A DNA stretch of 16,847 nucleotides from NCBI GenBank assembly GCA_045598845.1, contig JAZRUY010000038.1:1-16847 (forward strand). Direction: 5' to 3'. This DNA comes from JAZRUY01 sp045598845. GTDB taxonomy: Bacteria > Verrucomicrobiota > Lentisphaeria > Victivallales > Victivallaceae. The position numbers were made by a program, and so were the translations under genes. The notes beneath the pieces were generated by a model. It was not told the DNA's origin and ran no database searches. It saw only the letters and a program-made list of their open reading frames with translations. How positions within the stretch are numbered: position 1 is the stretch's first letter; the number at the start of each line of letters is the position of its first letter. Positions 6,847 through 16,800 of this stretch are shown here, piece after piece.

Positions 6847-7556
6847 TTCACCCCCGCCTCCGTTTTTTCATTCATATAGTCTCCGGTAATCATACCGTCC
6901 TGTATCCTGATCACCCGGCCGGCCTCGGCGGCGATATCGGATGAGTGGGTAACCAGTATCACGGTAATACCTTCACTGTTCAGTTTTCCGAACATATCCA
7001 TAACTTCCATGCTGGTACGGGTATCGAGATTTCCGGTCGGCTCATCGGCAAACAGCACCGGCGGACGGTTGACCAGAGCGCGGGCAATCGCCACCCGCTG
7101 CTGCTGACCGCCGGAAAGCTGCGACGGATAATGGTCCATGCGGTCAGCCAAACCGACACGTTCAAGCATGGCGCGACCCCGTTCAAGACATTCACGCCGG
7201 GAAAGATTACCCGCGGTATAAGACAAAGGCATAATCACATTATCAAGCGCACTGGTACGGGCCAGCAGATTAAAACTCTGAAAAACAAAACCTATCTTAC
7301 GGTTGCGGACCTGCGCCCGCTTATCACCAGACGCGCGGCCGAGTTCTTCCCCGTCGAAGATAAAATCTCCTGATGTCGGACGGTCAAGACAGCCGAGAAT
7401 GTTCATCAGAGTACTTTTACCGGATCCGGAAGCCCCCATCAACGCCACATACTCGCCGCGGCAGATTTCCCCGGATATACCCTTCAGCACCGGCACCCGA
7501 ATCTCGCCGATGAAATAGGTTTTGGCAATATCCTTTAATTCTATAAGCGGACTCAT
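6843..7556 (-). CDS. ABC transporter ATPase, MacB/LolD type
   Basis: This 237-aa protein energises the adjacent permease. All nucleotide-binding motifs are intact: Walker A GASGSGKST (41-49), Q-loop Q93, signature LSGGQQQR (147-154), Walker B VLFADEP (167-173) with catalytic E172, the D-loop GNLD and the H-loop H204. The sequence NVIMPLSYTAGNLSRRECLERG is close to the MacB/LolD subfamily. The ATG at 7556 overlaps the macA stop by 4 nt (ATGA), and the stop overlaps the permease start in the same way, so translation is probably coupled and the stoichiometry set by the operon. Confidence 0.95.
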   Translation of the reverse strand: MSPLIELKDIAKTYFIGEIRVPVLKGISGEICRGEYVALMGASGSGKSTLMNILGCLDRPTSGDFIFDGEELGRASGDKRAQVRNRKIGFVFQSFNLLARTSALDNVIMPLSYTAGNLSRRECLERGRAMLERVGLADRMDHYPSQLSGGQQQRVAIARALVNRPPVLFADEPTGNLDTRTSMEVMDMFGKLNSEGITVILVTHSSDIAAEAGRVIRIQDGMITGDYMNEKTEAGVK

Positions 7557-8926
7557 TTTTCTTTTTCCCGCGACAAAGGCTGTTTAGCGGAAGTTCCTGA
7601 TTCGGTTACGCTCTTTTTAATCACGCCGGTATTTCTCCGTTTCGGAGGCTTAGGCATAAAAGGACTGCCGGCAGCAGGTTTGCCCAAATCATCAGGCTTT
7701 ATATCCGTCACACCGACCACTATAGGCATGTCTTCCCGGATATCCCCGGAAATTTCAGTACTGTTGCCATCGTTCAGCCCGATATCGACAATCACCGGCT
7801 CCAGGATTTCACCTTTCTGCACCCAAATAACCCGCCGGTCCTCGGAATTGCTGTTAAAATCCAGATATTCGCGATGCCGCGGCGCAACAAAACGCTCTTC
7901 CGGCACAAAGCGGAGCGCGGCATTAGGAACCGTCAAAACGTCATTCGCCTCGGCCAAAATGAATTTTACCGTCGCGGTCAGATAGGGCAGAAGCCGCAGA
8001 CTGGAATTGTCCGTGGTAACTTCAACCACATAAGTAACCACATTCTGCGACATCGTGGCATTAAGACGGATCCGGTGAACTTCGCCGCTGAACTCCTCGC
8101 CGGGGAAAGCATCCACCTTGAATTTCACCTTCATGCCGGGTTTAATTTCGCCGACATCGGCTTCGTTGACAGACACCCAGACCTGCATACGGCGCAAATC
8201 CTTGGCAATCAGAAAAAGACTGGGGGCATTCATGCTGGCATTGACGGTCTGACCGATGCTTACCCGGCGGTCGATGACAACTCCGTCCACCGGAGAATTG
8301 ATAACGCAATATCCCAGATTACGCACCGCTTTGGCCACCGCTTCATTAGCGGTCAGCAGCGATGCCTCCGCCTTGAGCAGCGATGCTTCCGCCACCGCAA
8401 TCTGCGCCTTGCAGGTAGTCAATTCGCTCACACTGGCATCGTAATCGCTCTTTGCCACCGATCCTTTGGGAAACAGCGAACTGTTGCGGTCATAATTCTG
8501 CTGAGCCAGCAGAAGTTTCGCATTGGCAACCTGAATATCAGCCTTGGCCGACGCAACCGCCGCTTCGGCCTGCTTCTGCTGCGCAAGCGCCTCGTTGTGA
8601 GCAATGATATATAAAGCGTCATCTATATGGGCGAGTACTTGCCCTGCGACAATTCTGGAACCGTAATCAACCGGTTTGCCGTCGGCATCACAGGCGAAAT
8701 CGGTAATCATACCGCCGACCTGGGCGCCCACATTGACCAATTCTTCCGGTTCGACCGTGCCGGTGGCGGAAATAGTACGGGTAACGTCCCCTTTCGACAC
8801 CACGCTCAAACGGAATACCGGTACGCTCGACGGCCGGTTAAAATAAATGTACAGCCGGATACCGATGAATCCCAGTACAGCAATTATAACGACGGCAATC
8901 AGACAACGAAAAATCTTCTTAAGCAT
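7553..8926 (-). CDS. macA: MacA-like periplasmic adaptor subunit (HlyD/RND-MFP family)
   Basis: This 457-aa membrane fusion protein would link the MacB-type transporter to an outer-membrane channel. It has an N-terminal membrane anchor (about 5-25), then a first lipoyl half and barrel strand (about 44-105, ISATGTVEPEELVNVGAQVGG). A long alpha-helical hairpin follows (about 108-205, Ala/Gln/Glu-rich), then the second lipoyl half (INSPVDGVVIDRRVSIGQTV, 209-228), beta-barrel (about 246-325) and membrane-proximal domain (to about 415). The C-terminal 40 residues are Pro/Lys-rich and look disordered, which is unlike E. coli MacA. The hairpin contains two near-identical heptads. An AAGGA element precedes the ATG. 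The 116-nt upstream gap is AT-rich, with TATATTATATAG resembling a -10 but no good -35. Substrate unknown. Confidence 0.92.
   Translation of the reverse strand: MLKKIFRCLIAVVIIAVLGFIGIRLYIYFNRPSSVPVFRLSVVSKGDVTRTISATGTVEPEELVNVGAQVGGMITDFACDADGKPVDYGSRIVAGQVLAHIDDALYIIAHNEALAQQKQAEAAVASAKADIQVANAKLLLAQQNYDRNSSLFPKGSVAKSDYDASVSELTTCKAQIAVAEASLLKAEASLLTANEAVAKAVRNLGYCVINSPVDGVVIDRRVSIGQTVNASMNAPSLFLIAKDLRRMQVWVSVNEADVGEIKPGMKVKFKVDAFPGEEFSGEVHRIRLNATMSQNVVTYVVEVTTDNSSLRLLPYLTATVKFILAEANDVLTVPNAALRFVPEERFVAPRHREYLDFNSNSEDRRVIWVQKGEILEPVIVDIGLNDGNSTEISGDIREDMPIVVGVTDIKPDDLGKPAAGSPFMPKPPKRRNTGVIKKSVTESGTSAKQPLSREKEK
8355..8396 (-). repeat. 21-bp direct tandem repeat inside macA
   Basis: Two adjacent 21-bp units (8355-8375 and 8376-8396) differ at only a few bases and encode the heptads AEASLLK and AEASLLT (residues 179-192) of the coiled-coil hairpin. 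This looks like a recent in-frame duplication of one heptad. Confidence 0.85.
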
Positions 8927-9042
8927 GCCAGTTCCTTCCTTCTAATACGAGTGTTTTAAGATTAAACATATATGCAAAAAATCTATATAATATATAACGG
9001 TTAAGAGTTTTTTTTATTGCAATACGGGAAAAATCCTCATAT

Positions 9043-9459
9043 TCATTCTAATTCAGGGCGGCGGCGCCGCCGCTTACGTTCACTGTCCAGACGTTTTACC
9101 TCCAACCGTTTCAGAACCGATGCGCGGGTCGGGCGGGTAGCCAGACGGCGGCGAGGACGATACAATGCCTGTTCAAGTATAAGCATTAATTTCAACTCGG
9201 CAGTACGCCGGTTAAGGTATTGAGAACGTTCTTCACGGGATGTTACCGCAATAAATCCGGCATCATCCACGATGTCTTTCAAACGCTCCAGCATCAGCCG
9301 CCGGTCCTCGTCCGGCAGAGACGGAGATGTCAGCACATTGAAACGCAAACGCACTGCGGTACTCACCTTGTTGACATGCTGTCCACCAGGCCCGCCCCCA
9401 GTAATAAATTCGAACTTCAATTCTCCCGACGGGATGGATATTCTGCCGGCAATCAGCAT
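9043..9459 (-). CDS. arfB: Peptidyl-tRNA hydrolase ArfB (GGQ ribosome-rescue factor)
   Basis: ArfB (YaeJ) frees peptides from ribosomes stalled at mRNA ends. The 138-aa product begins LIAGRISIPSGELKFEF, contains the catalytic loop GGGPGGQHVNKVSTAVRL with GGQ at 25-27, and ends in a very basic tail (about 101-138, with a run of Arg) that in this family enters the empty mRNA channel. Length matches the family. It lacks the codon-recognition domains of RF1 and RF2, so it is not a normal release factor. ATG 9459 is chosen because the protein then starts where ArfB proteins start and the gene begins 7 nt after the dgt stop; the longer frame to 9510 would overlap dgt. I see no clear ribosome binding site, so translation may be coupled to dgt. 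Confidence 0.9.
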   Translation of the reverse strand: MLIAGRISIPSGELKFEFITGGGPGGQHVNKVSTAVRLRFNVLTSPSLPDEDRRLMLERLKDIVDDAGFIAVTSREERSQYLNRRTAELKLMLILEQALYRPRRRLATRPTRASVLKRLEVKRLDSERKRRRRRPELE

Positions 9460-9466
9460 ATTCAAT

Positions 9467-10828
9467 TCAGAGCGAGATGCCTTTGAGTTTCTGATATAAA
9501 CCAACGGCATAACTGTCGGTCATCGCCGAAATGCAGTCCAGTACGCTCTGCAAACGCAAATACGCCGAACCGCGCCATTCGGCATCCGCCAGATGTTCCT
9601 CTAAATCGGGAAGCAGAGCCGCCATTCTGACACTGCGCAGCGAAGCGCCGTTTTCTCCGTGCTCGGCCAGATCGTTGACGCACGGCACAAAAATATCCAG
9701 CATACCGGATACCATTTCGAATCCGGCGCCTATCACTTCTATCACTCCGCGGTTATTATAGAGCCGCCGGCGGCTTATTTCCCGGATTTTACGCATCGGT
9801 TCTTCCGGGGCGGCCGCATTCACTAAATGACGGTCATAATCACCGGTAAGAATTTTATCTTCATTATCCAGAAATTCCCTGACACACAATTTAACCAGAG
9901 CACCGATGGCAAGCGCCCGCAGGTATTCGGCGCGCAGCAGCGGATGCGCAAGCTGATTCAACTGCACCCGGTAGCCGTCATATCCCGGACAACCTCCGAT
10001 AACGGAACAAAAACAGTCTTCCAACTCCTCGCCGCTCACAACTCCGAGTCTCAAGCCGTCCTCAAAATCCACTATTGTATAGGATATATCATCGGCGGCT
10101 TCCACCAGAAACGCCAGCGGATGCCTTTTCCAGCACCGTTCCCCGGCCGGTACCATTCCGGTGCGCCCCGCAACTTCCCGGAACAATTCAAATTCCGAGC
10201 AGAAAAAATTGTATTTGTTACCGGCGATGCCGGGAGAACGCTCCAATGCTCCGCAGGGGTATTTCGCAAAAGCGGCCAAAGTGCCGCAGGTAAGCTGCAT
10301 CCCGCCCCGCCGCTCCGGCATTTCCAGACGGGTAAGCACCCGGAACCCCTGAGCATTGCCTTCATAATATTCAAAATCAGCACGTTCAGCGGCGGTCATC
10401 CGATCCGCCATTTCACGCCCGACTCCCGACTCGCGGAACCAGTACCGGATGGCATCCTCCCCGGCATGACCGAGCGGCGGATTGCCGATATCATGCGCCA
10501 AGGCGGCCGCGCCGGTCAAAGCGCCGAAATCGCTGGGAGTTATGTCGGGAAGACCGTAACGCCTGCAGATAACCGCTCCAACGGCGCATCCGAGGGAACG
10601 GCCGACCGAACTGGTTTCCAGACAATGAGTCAAACGGGTATGCACCTGCTCTCGCTTTTCAAGCGGGAATACCTGAGTTTTATCCTGCATCCGGCGCAAC
10701 GCTCCGGAAAAAACGAGACGATCGAAATCCCGCTGAAAAGGAGAGCGCGTCGGATCCATTCCGCAATTTTCATTCTGCCCCAAACGGTGCGGCGAAAGCG
10801 CCGCCGTCCATTCATTCTGATAATCCAT
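9467..10828 (-). CDS. dgt: dGTPase-like HD-domain deoxynucleoside triphosphate triphosphohydrolase
   Basis: The 453-aa protein belongs to the Dgt/SAMHD1-type HD phosphohydrolases, which split dNTPs into deoxynucleoside and triphosphate and so control nucleotide pools or resist phage. The N-terminus has RSPFQRDFDRLVFSGALRR (28-46), followed by QVFPLEKREQVHTRLTHCLE with metal ligand H68. ALAHDIGNPPLGHAGEDAI carries the HD pair H112-D113, and EAADDISYTIVDFEDG provides the further Asp. ATG 10828 is chosen because GGGG lies 5 nt upstream and the longer frame (to 10861) would be translated through a terminator hairpin. It is followed 7 nt later by arfB. No promoter fits between the upstream terminator and the start codon. 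Confidence 0.92.
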   Translation of the reverse strand: MDYQNEWTAALSPHRLGQNENCGMDPTRSPFQRDFDRLVFSGALRRMQDKTQVFPLEKREQVHTRLTHCLETSSVGRSLGCAVGAVICRRYGLPDITPSDFGALTGAAALAHDIGNPPLGHAGEDAIRYWFRESGVGREMADRMTAAERADFEYYEGNAQGFRVLTRLEMPERRGGMQLTCGTLAAFAKYPCGALERSPGIAGNKYNFFCSEFELFREVAGRTGMVPAGERCWKRHPLAFLVEAADDISYTIVDFEDGLRLGVVSGEELEDCFCSVIGGCPGYDGYRVQLNQLAHPLLRAEYLRALAIGALVKLCVREFLDNEDKILTGDYDRHLVNAAAPEEPMRKIREISRRRLYNNRGVIEVIGAGFEMVSGMLDIFVPCVNDLAEHGENGASLRSVRMAALLPDLEEHLADAEWRGSAYLRLQSVLDCISAMTDSYAVGLYQKLKGISL

Positions 10829-10840
10829 TTCAACCCCGGT

Positions 10841-10871
10841 AAAAAAATTCTCCGCGCACACAGCGCGGAGA
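10841..10871 (-). terminator. Perfect intrinsic terminator after the giant gene
   Basis: The minus strand has TCTCCGCGC (10849-10857 complement) and GCGCGGAGA (10863-10871) as a perfect 9-bp stem with a 5-nt loop, followed by a run of seven T (10841-10847). It lies 23 nt after the giant gene's stop and only 12 nt before the dgt start codon. Confidence 0.95.
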
Positions 10872-10894
10872 GATGTTTTTGGTTATACAAATAC

Positions 10895-13800
10895 TCACTT
10901 CAACGAAGCCAGCAGTTTGCGCGCATCGGCGGCGGAATCCCCGCCGCTTATATCAACGGAAGAAACCGCGCCGGCGACCGGCAGCGGATCCGCATCCATG
11001 CTCAAAGACGGCGCGGCACTGTTCAGCGCGGATGCCAAACCGGAACCTGCCGCAAAATCCAGCCGGTATGCGGCGGCATCGGAGAAACTTCCGCCGATAT
11101 CAACGCTTCCGAGTTCGGATTTCGAACTGTTACCGGCAAAATCAACACCGGCAAGCGCAAAACTATACTCCCCTGACGCCAGATTATCCAATGCGACCTC
11201 ATAACCGGTTATCGTTCTGACACCGGTTTGAGAATCAGTGGAAATAACCGCCTGATAACTGCCGGCCCGGCTGCCGTCGGAATAATACAGAATCCCGGAT
11301 TCCGCACCATGCTGAATAGTGAACGACCCGTTTTTTTTGCCGCTCACCGACAGCGTCTGAGTTTTGACTCCGAACACATCGGAAGGCGCATCCCAGGTTA
11401 TTACCAGAGAATCGTCATCGGTCCGGAAATCGGCTTCCTCGGGATTTACCGGCGCCACGGTATCCTGCAATTTCACAGGATTGCCCTGAGAATCAACGGT
11501 TTTCAGTTCCAAAGCCGAGCCGGTCTGATATCCGCGGTTATACCCGATACTGCCGTCATCGCCGTAAACTTCACGGACGGCTTCCACCGCCCAGTATATT
11601 TTGCCGCCGTCCAGCAATTCGCCGAGAGCCACACTGCTGGTGCCGTTAACGGTGTAACTGTAGTTCCCGTCCTCTCCGACCACAATGCCGTCATCCATAC
11701 CGACCGTCCAGGTTTTGGCATCGGAAAAGTTCTTGTCACTGCTGATTTTAAGGATAAAATCAGTGTTTCCGGGAACCGCGGATTCCGGCTCGGTGTAATC
11801 CCAGTTCAGCGTCACAACTGCTGAAGAAATCCAGCCGGCATCCTCGCTCAGCACAAAATCCTTTCCCCACATATCATCGTGAGCATATCCTTCGGAATAA
11901 CTGGTATATGCCCATTCATAAGGCACACCTATTTCCATGCCGGCATCCATGGCATCCTGAACGGTGGGGAAATGATCCCAGGAATATTTAGGCTGATCTT
12001 CCAGTTTCTCATCCGGTCCGGCGAATTTCATGCAGTATTCGTCATCGTCAAGACTGTGCTGCCTGAATATAGGCAAATCAATGGAAGTATTGCCGAGTTC
12101 CACCGATAAAACCGGACTGCCGAGCGTATATTCCGGCACCGATGTATCGAACACGAAGGAAGAAGAAATTTCCAATGTGTTGCCGGCCTCGTTGGTAGCC
12201 GAAACGGTGAAATTGATATTCTCTCCGCTCGGAAGATCATCGGATGCGTCGTTCAACTCAAAAGTGTACAAATCCCCGCTGACGGATACAGGTTTAAATA
12301 CCCGCCCGTCGTCAAGAGTGAGTTCGCAGTTCTTTATCAAAAGCACATCCGTAACCACCGCCTTGACGGTTACCGTTGCTTCGTTGCCGCTCGGATTGAG
12401 CACCGACGGTCCGTAGTGAACACTCAACTCACCGATAGTGATTTCCGGAGACCCGTCATGCCCCTTCCACCAGCCGCCGTCGGCAACGGTCACATTGCCG
12501 GCGGTATCGTACACCGCGACTTTCCATTCGTAGGCCACGCCGTTTTTGAAACATCTGGTATAACTGGTCTTGTCGGCGGAAACCTTTACAGTAGTCCATT
12601 CAGATTCCGCCAGAGCGTCATCGGAAACCTCGCGATAAGAAATTTCGGATCCGGCGACAGTCGCCTGACTGTCAACCGTCCAGCACATCGTAACTTTGAT
12701 ATCGTTGCCGGACGGAGTCTTGCCGCGGTATTCAACCCCGCTCTGGTTTTCGACAGTCGGAGTAACAATGGTTACCACCGGAGCCGACGCCGCCCGCCAG
12801 AAACCGTTGTCCACCTCGGCCCGGTTACCGAAAGCGTCTTCCGCATACAGCGTCCAATTGTAACTGCGGTTAACCGAGAGATTATAAATCCGGATATTCT
12901 CCACTCCGGTATCCGTCCAAATGTAACCGGCATTCACATCATACAGATCCGGATTCTTGACAGTGTAAATTTTCCGGGTACCCTCAATCACTTCGCCGTA
13001 ACGGTCCACCGCTTCATAAGCCAGTACATATTTGCTTATTCCGGACGCCTCGTATTCCGCTTTGCCGGAATAATCAGTGGCATGATCCAGGTTAAATACG
13101 GCAACCACCTGCTTGGTAGGATCAACTTCTTTGTTGATCCAGAAACGGGTCCCGGTCTGCTGCCCGGCATCATATACCGGCGCAGCCGTATCGCCGTACC
13201 AACTGCCGCCGTCGGCGGTGACGGCATGGCCGAGAGTATCATAAGCGGTAACTTTCCACTCGTACTCTTCTCCGTTTTTGAAACAGGTTTTATACGACTG
13301 CTTGGACGAAGTGGTAACGCTTTTCCACTCATCTCCGGAATCTTTCTTCCGGTAATCAATCACATATCTGGTAATTTTGGCGCCGCGGCTTTCGGCATTC
13401 CATTGCATATTCACCTGAATATCATTGCCGCCGCGCTCCGTGTACACCGTTCCGCGATAGACAACACCATCGTATTGGTTTCTTACGGTCGGGGCGATTA
13501 CGGTGACATCCGGTCCATGCTGATCACCATACCAAACACCGTTTCGGGTAGTACGGTTATCGAGGAAATCCACCGCATCAAGCTCCCAGTCGTAGTTCTT
13601 ATCGCCTTCCAGAACGATACCGCTCAAATCGGGAGTCACAACCGGACTGACATTGTCATAAATTTTGAGATAAGTCCATTCGGAAGTCCCCTGTTCCCGG
13701 TAACGGAGTTCATAGTATTTCACCCCGGAATCGTCCACCCGGTCCTCTCTGGCGGCATTCCAGCTCATAGACACGCTCATACTGCCGTCGGCGGCAATGA

Positions 13801-16800
13801 CCGTTTCGCTCTTTATACCGGCATCACTCCAATCGGGAGCGGTCTCATCATTATAAGCACAGTAAACATCCAAATCAGACCATTCCCCGGTCTGCCCTTC
13901 CTTGTCAACCGCCCGCACCTGATAGTAGAGGTACATGGATTTCTTGACATCGCCGAGTAAAAATTCGTTGTTGGTAGTAGTCTTGACCGTCCACAGGCTG
14001 TCATCCATAGTAGAGACAGTGTAAACATCGGTTTTGTTACCGTCGTAATAGCGTATCTCATAATAATCAAGCCCGGCATCGGCAACGATATCGTCCCACT
14101 TTATCACCACCCTGTCGACGTTCTCATTATCCACCGGACGGGAGGAAGAGATCAGCACAGTGTCCGGAAGTTCCGGTTCATAAACGCCCTGAGTGAAACT
14201 GACGGTTTTACTCCAGTCGGAATACACATAATTGCGATCGGACGCCACATTGCGGATACGCCATTCCACCAAATCATTTTCCGACAGATTTTTGAAAGTG
14301 TACGAAACAGCGCCGGCATCCAGATGCTTGACGACAGTGGCGCCGCCGTTGATACTGTATTCCAACTCAATGTACTGCAAAGGCACGGAGCCGTTGTAAG
14401 TTTTCCAAGTAACTTCCGCGGTACCGGATTTCAGATCCTGTTCTCCGTTCTTAACCCCTTTCGGAGTACCGCAGTCATAACTCTCTTTTCCGGTCAAGCC
14501 GGTGATTCGCACCACCACATCGCCGTCTATCACCTCGGCTTCGGCACTGAACCAGTCGTTGGACTGCTCCTCCTTGCCGATTTCCAGATAGAGCGCATGC
14601 CCCTGGTAGTACATGCTGATCTCATAACCGTCCAGCCGCTCACCGGCCTGCTCGGCGGCAATGCCGGTAAAATTGATGATCTTGTAGTCCTTGCCCACTT
14701 CGGCGTAGTTGAGATCCACTGAAATAGAGTTAAAGTCGATCATATCGGTCTCGAACATGCCGTTGGTGTAAGCGGCGCGTTCGTTTTCCGCCACCGAAAC
14801 ATCGCCGAAACTCTGTTCGTCCAGCACGAACACCAGATCAAGCTGCCCCACCCCGTCGGCACAGGTCACATTGCCTTTCAGCCGGCCGTTACTGTTGATC
14901 TTCACCGTGTTCAGCCCGCCGCCCAGTTCCACCAGCCCGCGCACATAGCCGCCGGCAGCGATATCCAAAGTGTCCTTCACATTGCCGGAAAGTTTATACT
15001 GCGTCTTCCAATAACTGCCTTTGCTGGTATCAACGCTGCCGGTGATGACCGCATAACTGTCGGAATCGACGGTTCCGGAAACCCGCAGATTCATCGAATT
15101 GTCAATCTTCCTACCATCATCACGAATCTCAATATTGCTATCAACGATAATAGCGGCGCCGTAGGAATTGCCCATGTCGATGCTGCCGGTAAAATCAAAC
15201 GCGTCATCATTACTGTCATCTTTGTTGTTCTTATCTTTCAGACTGCCGATGCCGACATTCAATCCGTAGGCATAGTAATCATAGTTCTGACCGACCTTGA
15301 CATCGCTGAAAGAAATGCTGCCGGAATAGGCTTCGGCCCTAAGTACAGAACATTTTACACCACTGAAAAAGCTACCGAAATTATAACCGCCTTTACTATA
15401 CTTATGCGTATCTTCAAGTTTGCTATAATCAACATCAGCAACATCGGGAAGATATGCCTTTATTTCATCCATACTCGATGCGACATCGGACTGCTGAGCG
15501 TAATTCAGATTAGTGTCAATAGTGATGGAGGTATTCAATATACCGTCAACAATCACATCGCGCGCCTGAATACCGTATCCGGTAACACGGGTCTGCCCCT
15601 CATAACTGTCGCGCACAATACTGTCGTTAAAAGCCAGCGCAATTGCGCCGTCCATGTTTCCGTTGATTGTCAGCGCACCGTTGATATCCAGCCCGATGCC
15701 GTTGAGCTGATTGCCGACAACAACATTGTTGCGCACGGATTTTTTCTGATCCCCGCCTCTTTCCCAAGCGCTGTTGGCGGCAAAATAATGACCGGAATTG
15801 TCCAAAGTAACCGTACCGGTAAAACTGTCAGCGGTAAAACTGCCGGCGGTAATACCATAAGTACCGAGCTTATTCTCCATCACGTAATTGTTGCTGATGG
15901 TATATTTTTCCATGTCGTCAAGATTATCCGGATCTTTATTAGTTTCCACCAGACCGATCAGAACCACATCCGTTACTGAAGCCGTGATATCGCCGCTGAA
16001 TGATTTTACATCAACCGCACCGGCCTTGATTCCCTGCGCCTTGAATTCATTATTATATATGCTGTTAAAACGCGCCTCGTTACCTTCGGGAGTAATGAAA
16101 TCGGTGGCGTAACTGATAATCGACGAACCGGAATTGACGGCGGTGATCGTGCCGGATAAATCCTCTTTTACCGAAAAACCACCGGTCAGATTTATACCGG
16201 CAGCATCGCTGACAGCACCCTCGATACCATAATTGTGCTGGATATCGTAAGTCGTGGTCATCGGCCGCTCGGTAAATCCGGCAAGGAAACGACTGACGGC
16301 GGCACTGACATTTATATCCGCGGTGTAATCGCGGTTCAGGCGGAATGAATTTCCGGTCAACCCGTATGCAGTGGCTTTCATGCCGCGGGCGGGATCCTCC
16401 GAATGAGACGGTTCAATATCCTCCGGCAAAGGAATTTCCACAAAACTGTATTTATCCTCAGCGGTGATATCCATTTTACCGGTAAAATCGCTGATCACCT
16501 CCACCTCGCCGCCGGCGGCATAAATTCCGGCGGCCTGATAGGAACTGATACGGAACACTATTTCGCCGTCATCCTGTTTGGCGGAAGTGCGGTAGCCGGT
16601 GTCGGCGGCGAATTCCAACTTGCCGTCAACATCTTTGAATTTCACCGCTTCAACCTGGTAATACTGAGTACCGTCCCAGGCGACCGCTTCGGATTCAAAA
16701 TTGGCCTCTTTACCAAAATTACCGCCGATGGTCAGCGTGGTATCAGAACGCACGATCGGAAGCAGGACGGCATCCGCATCACCGCCCTGAAGCAATATTT

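Noticed and set aside
8927..9042. Promoter for the macA operon
   Set aside because: Several -10-like TATATT elements and a TTGCAA exist, but none are spaced 16-18 nt apart. The gap is simply AT-rich.
10829..10861. Longer N-terminus for dgt
   Set aside because: It would start inside the terminator hairpin; the ATG at 10828 has its own GGGG element.
9827..11176. Open frame of 449 codons on the plus strand
   Set aside because: It runs opposite dgt, through the terminator and into the giant gene, so it cannot be a natural unit.
12416..13960. Open frame of 514 codons on the plus strand, antisense to the giant gene
   Set aside because: It is a shadow of the Fn3-like coding region; its sequence mirrors the repeats of the minus strand and has no independent start signal or domain.
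16793..16795. TTG as start of the giant gene
   Set aside because: The same frame continues without a stop to the window edge (GPGAWTGGRFAWGNQ...), there is no ribosome binding site, and the protein would lack any export signal.
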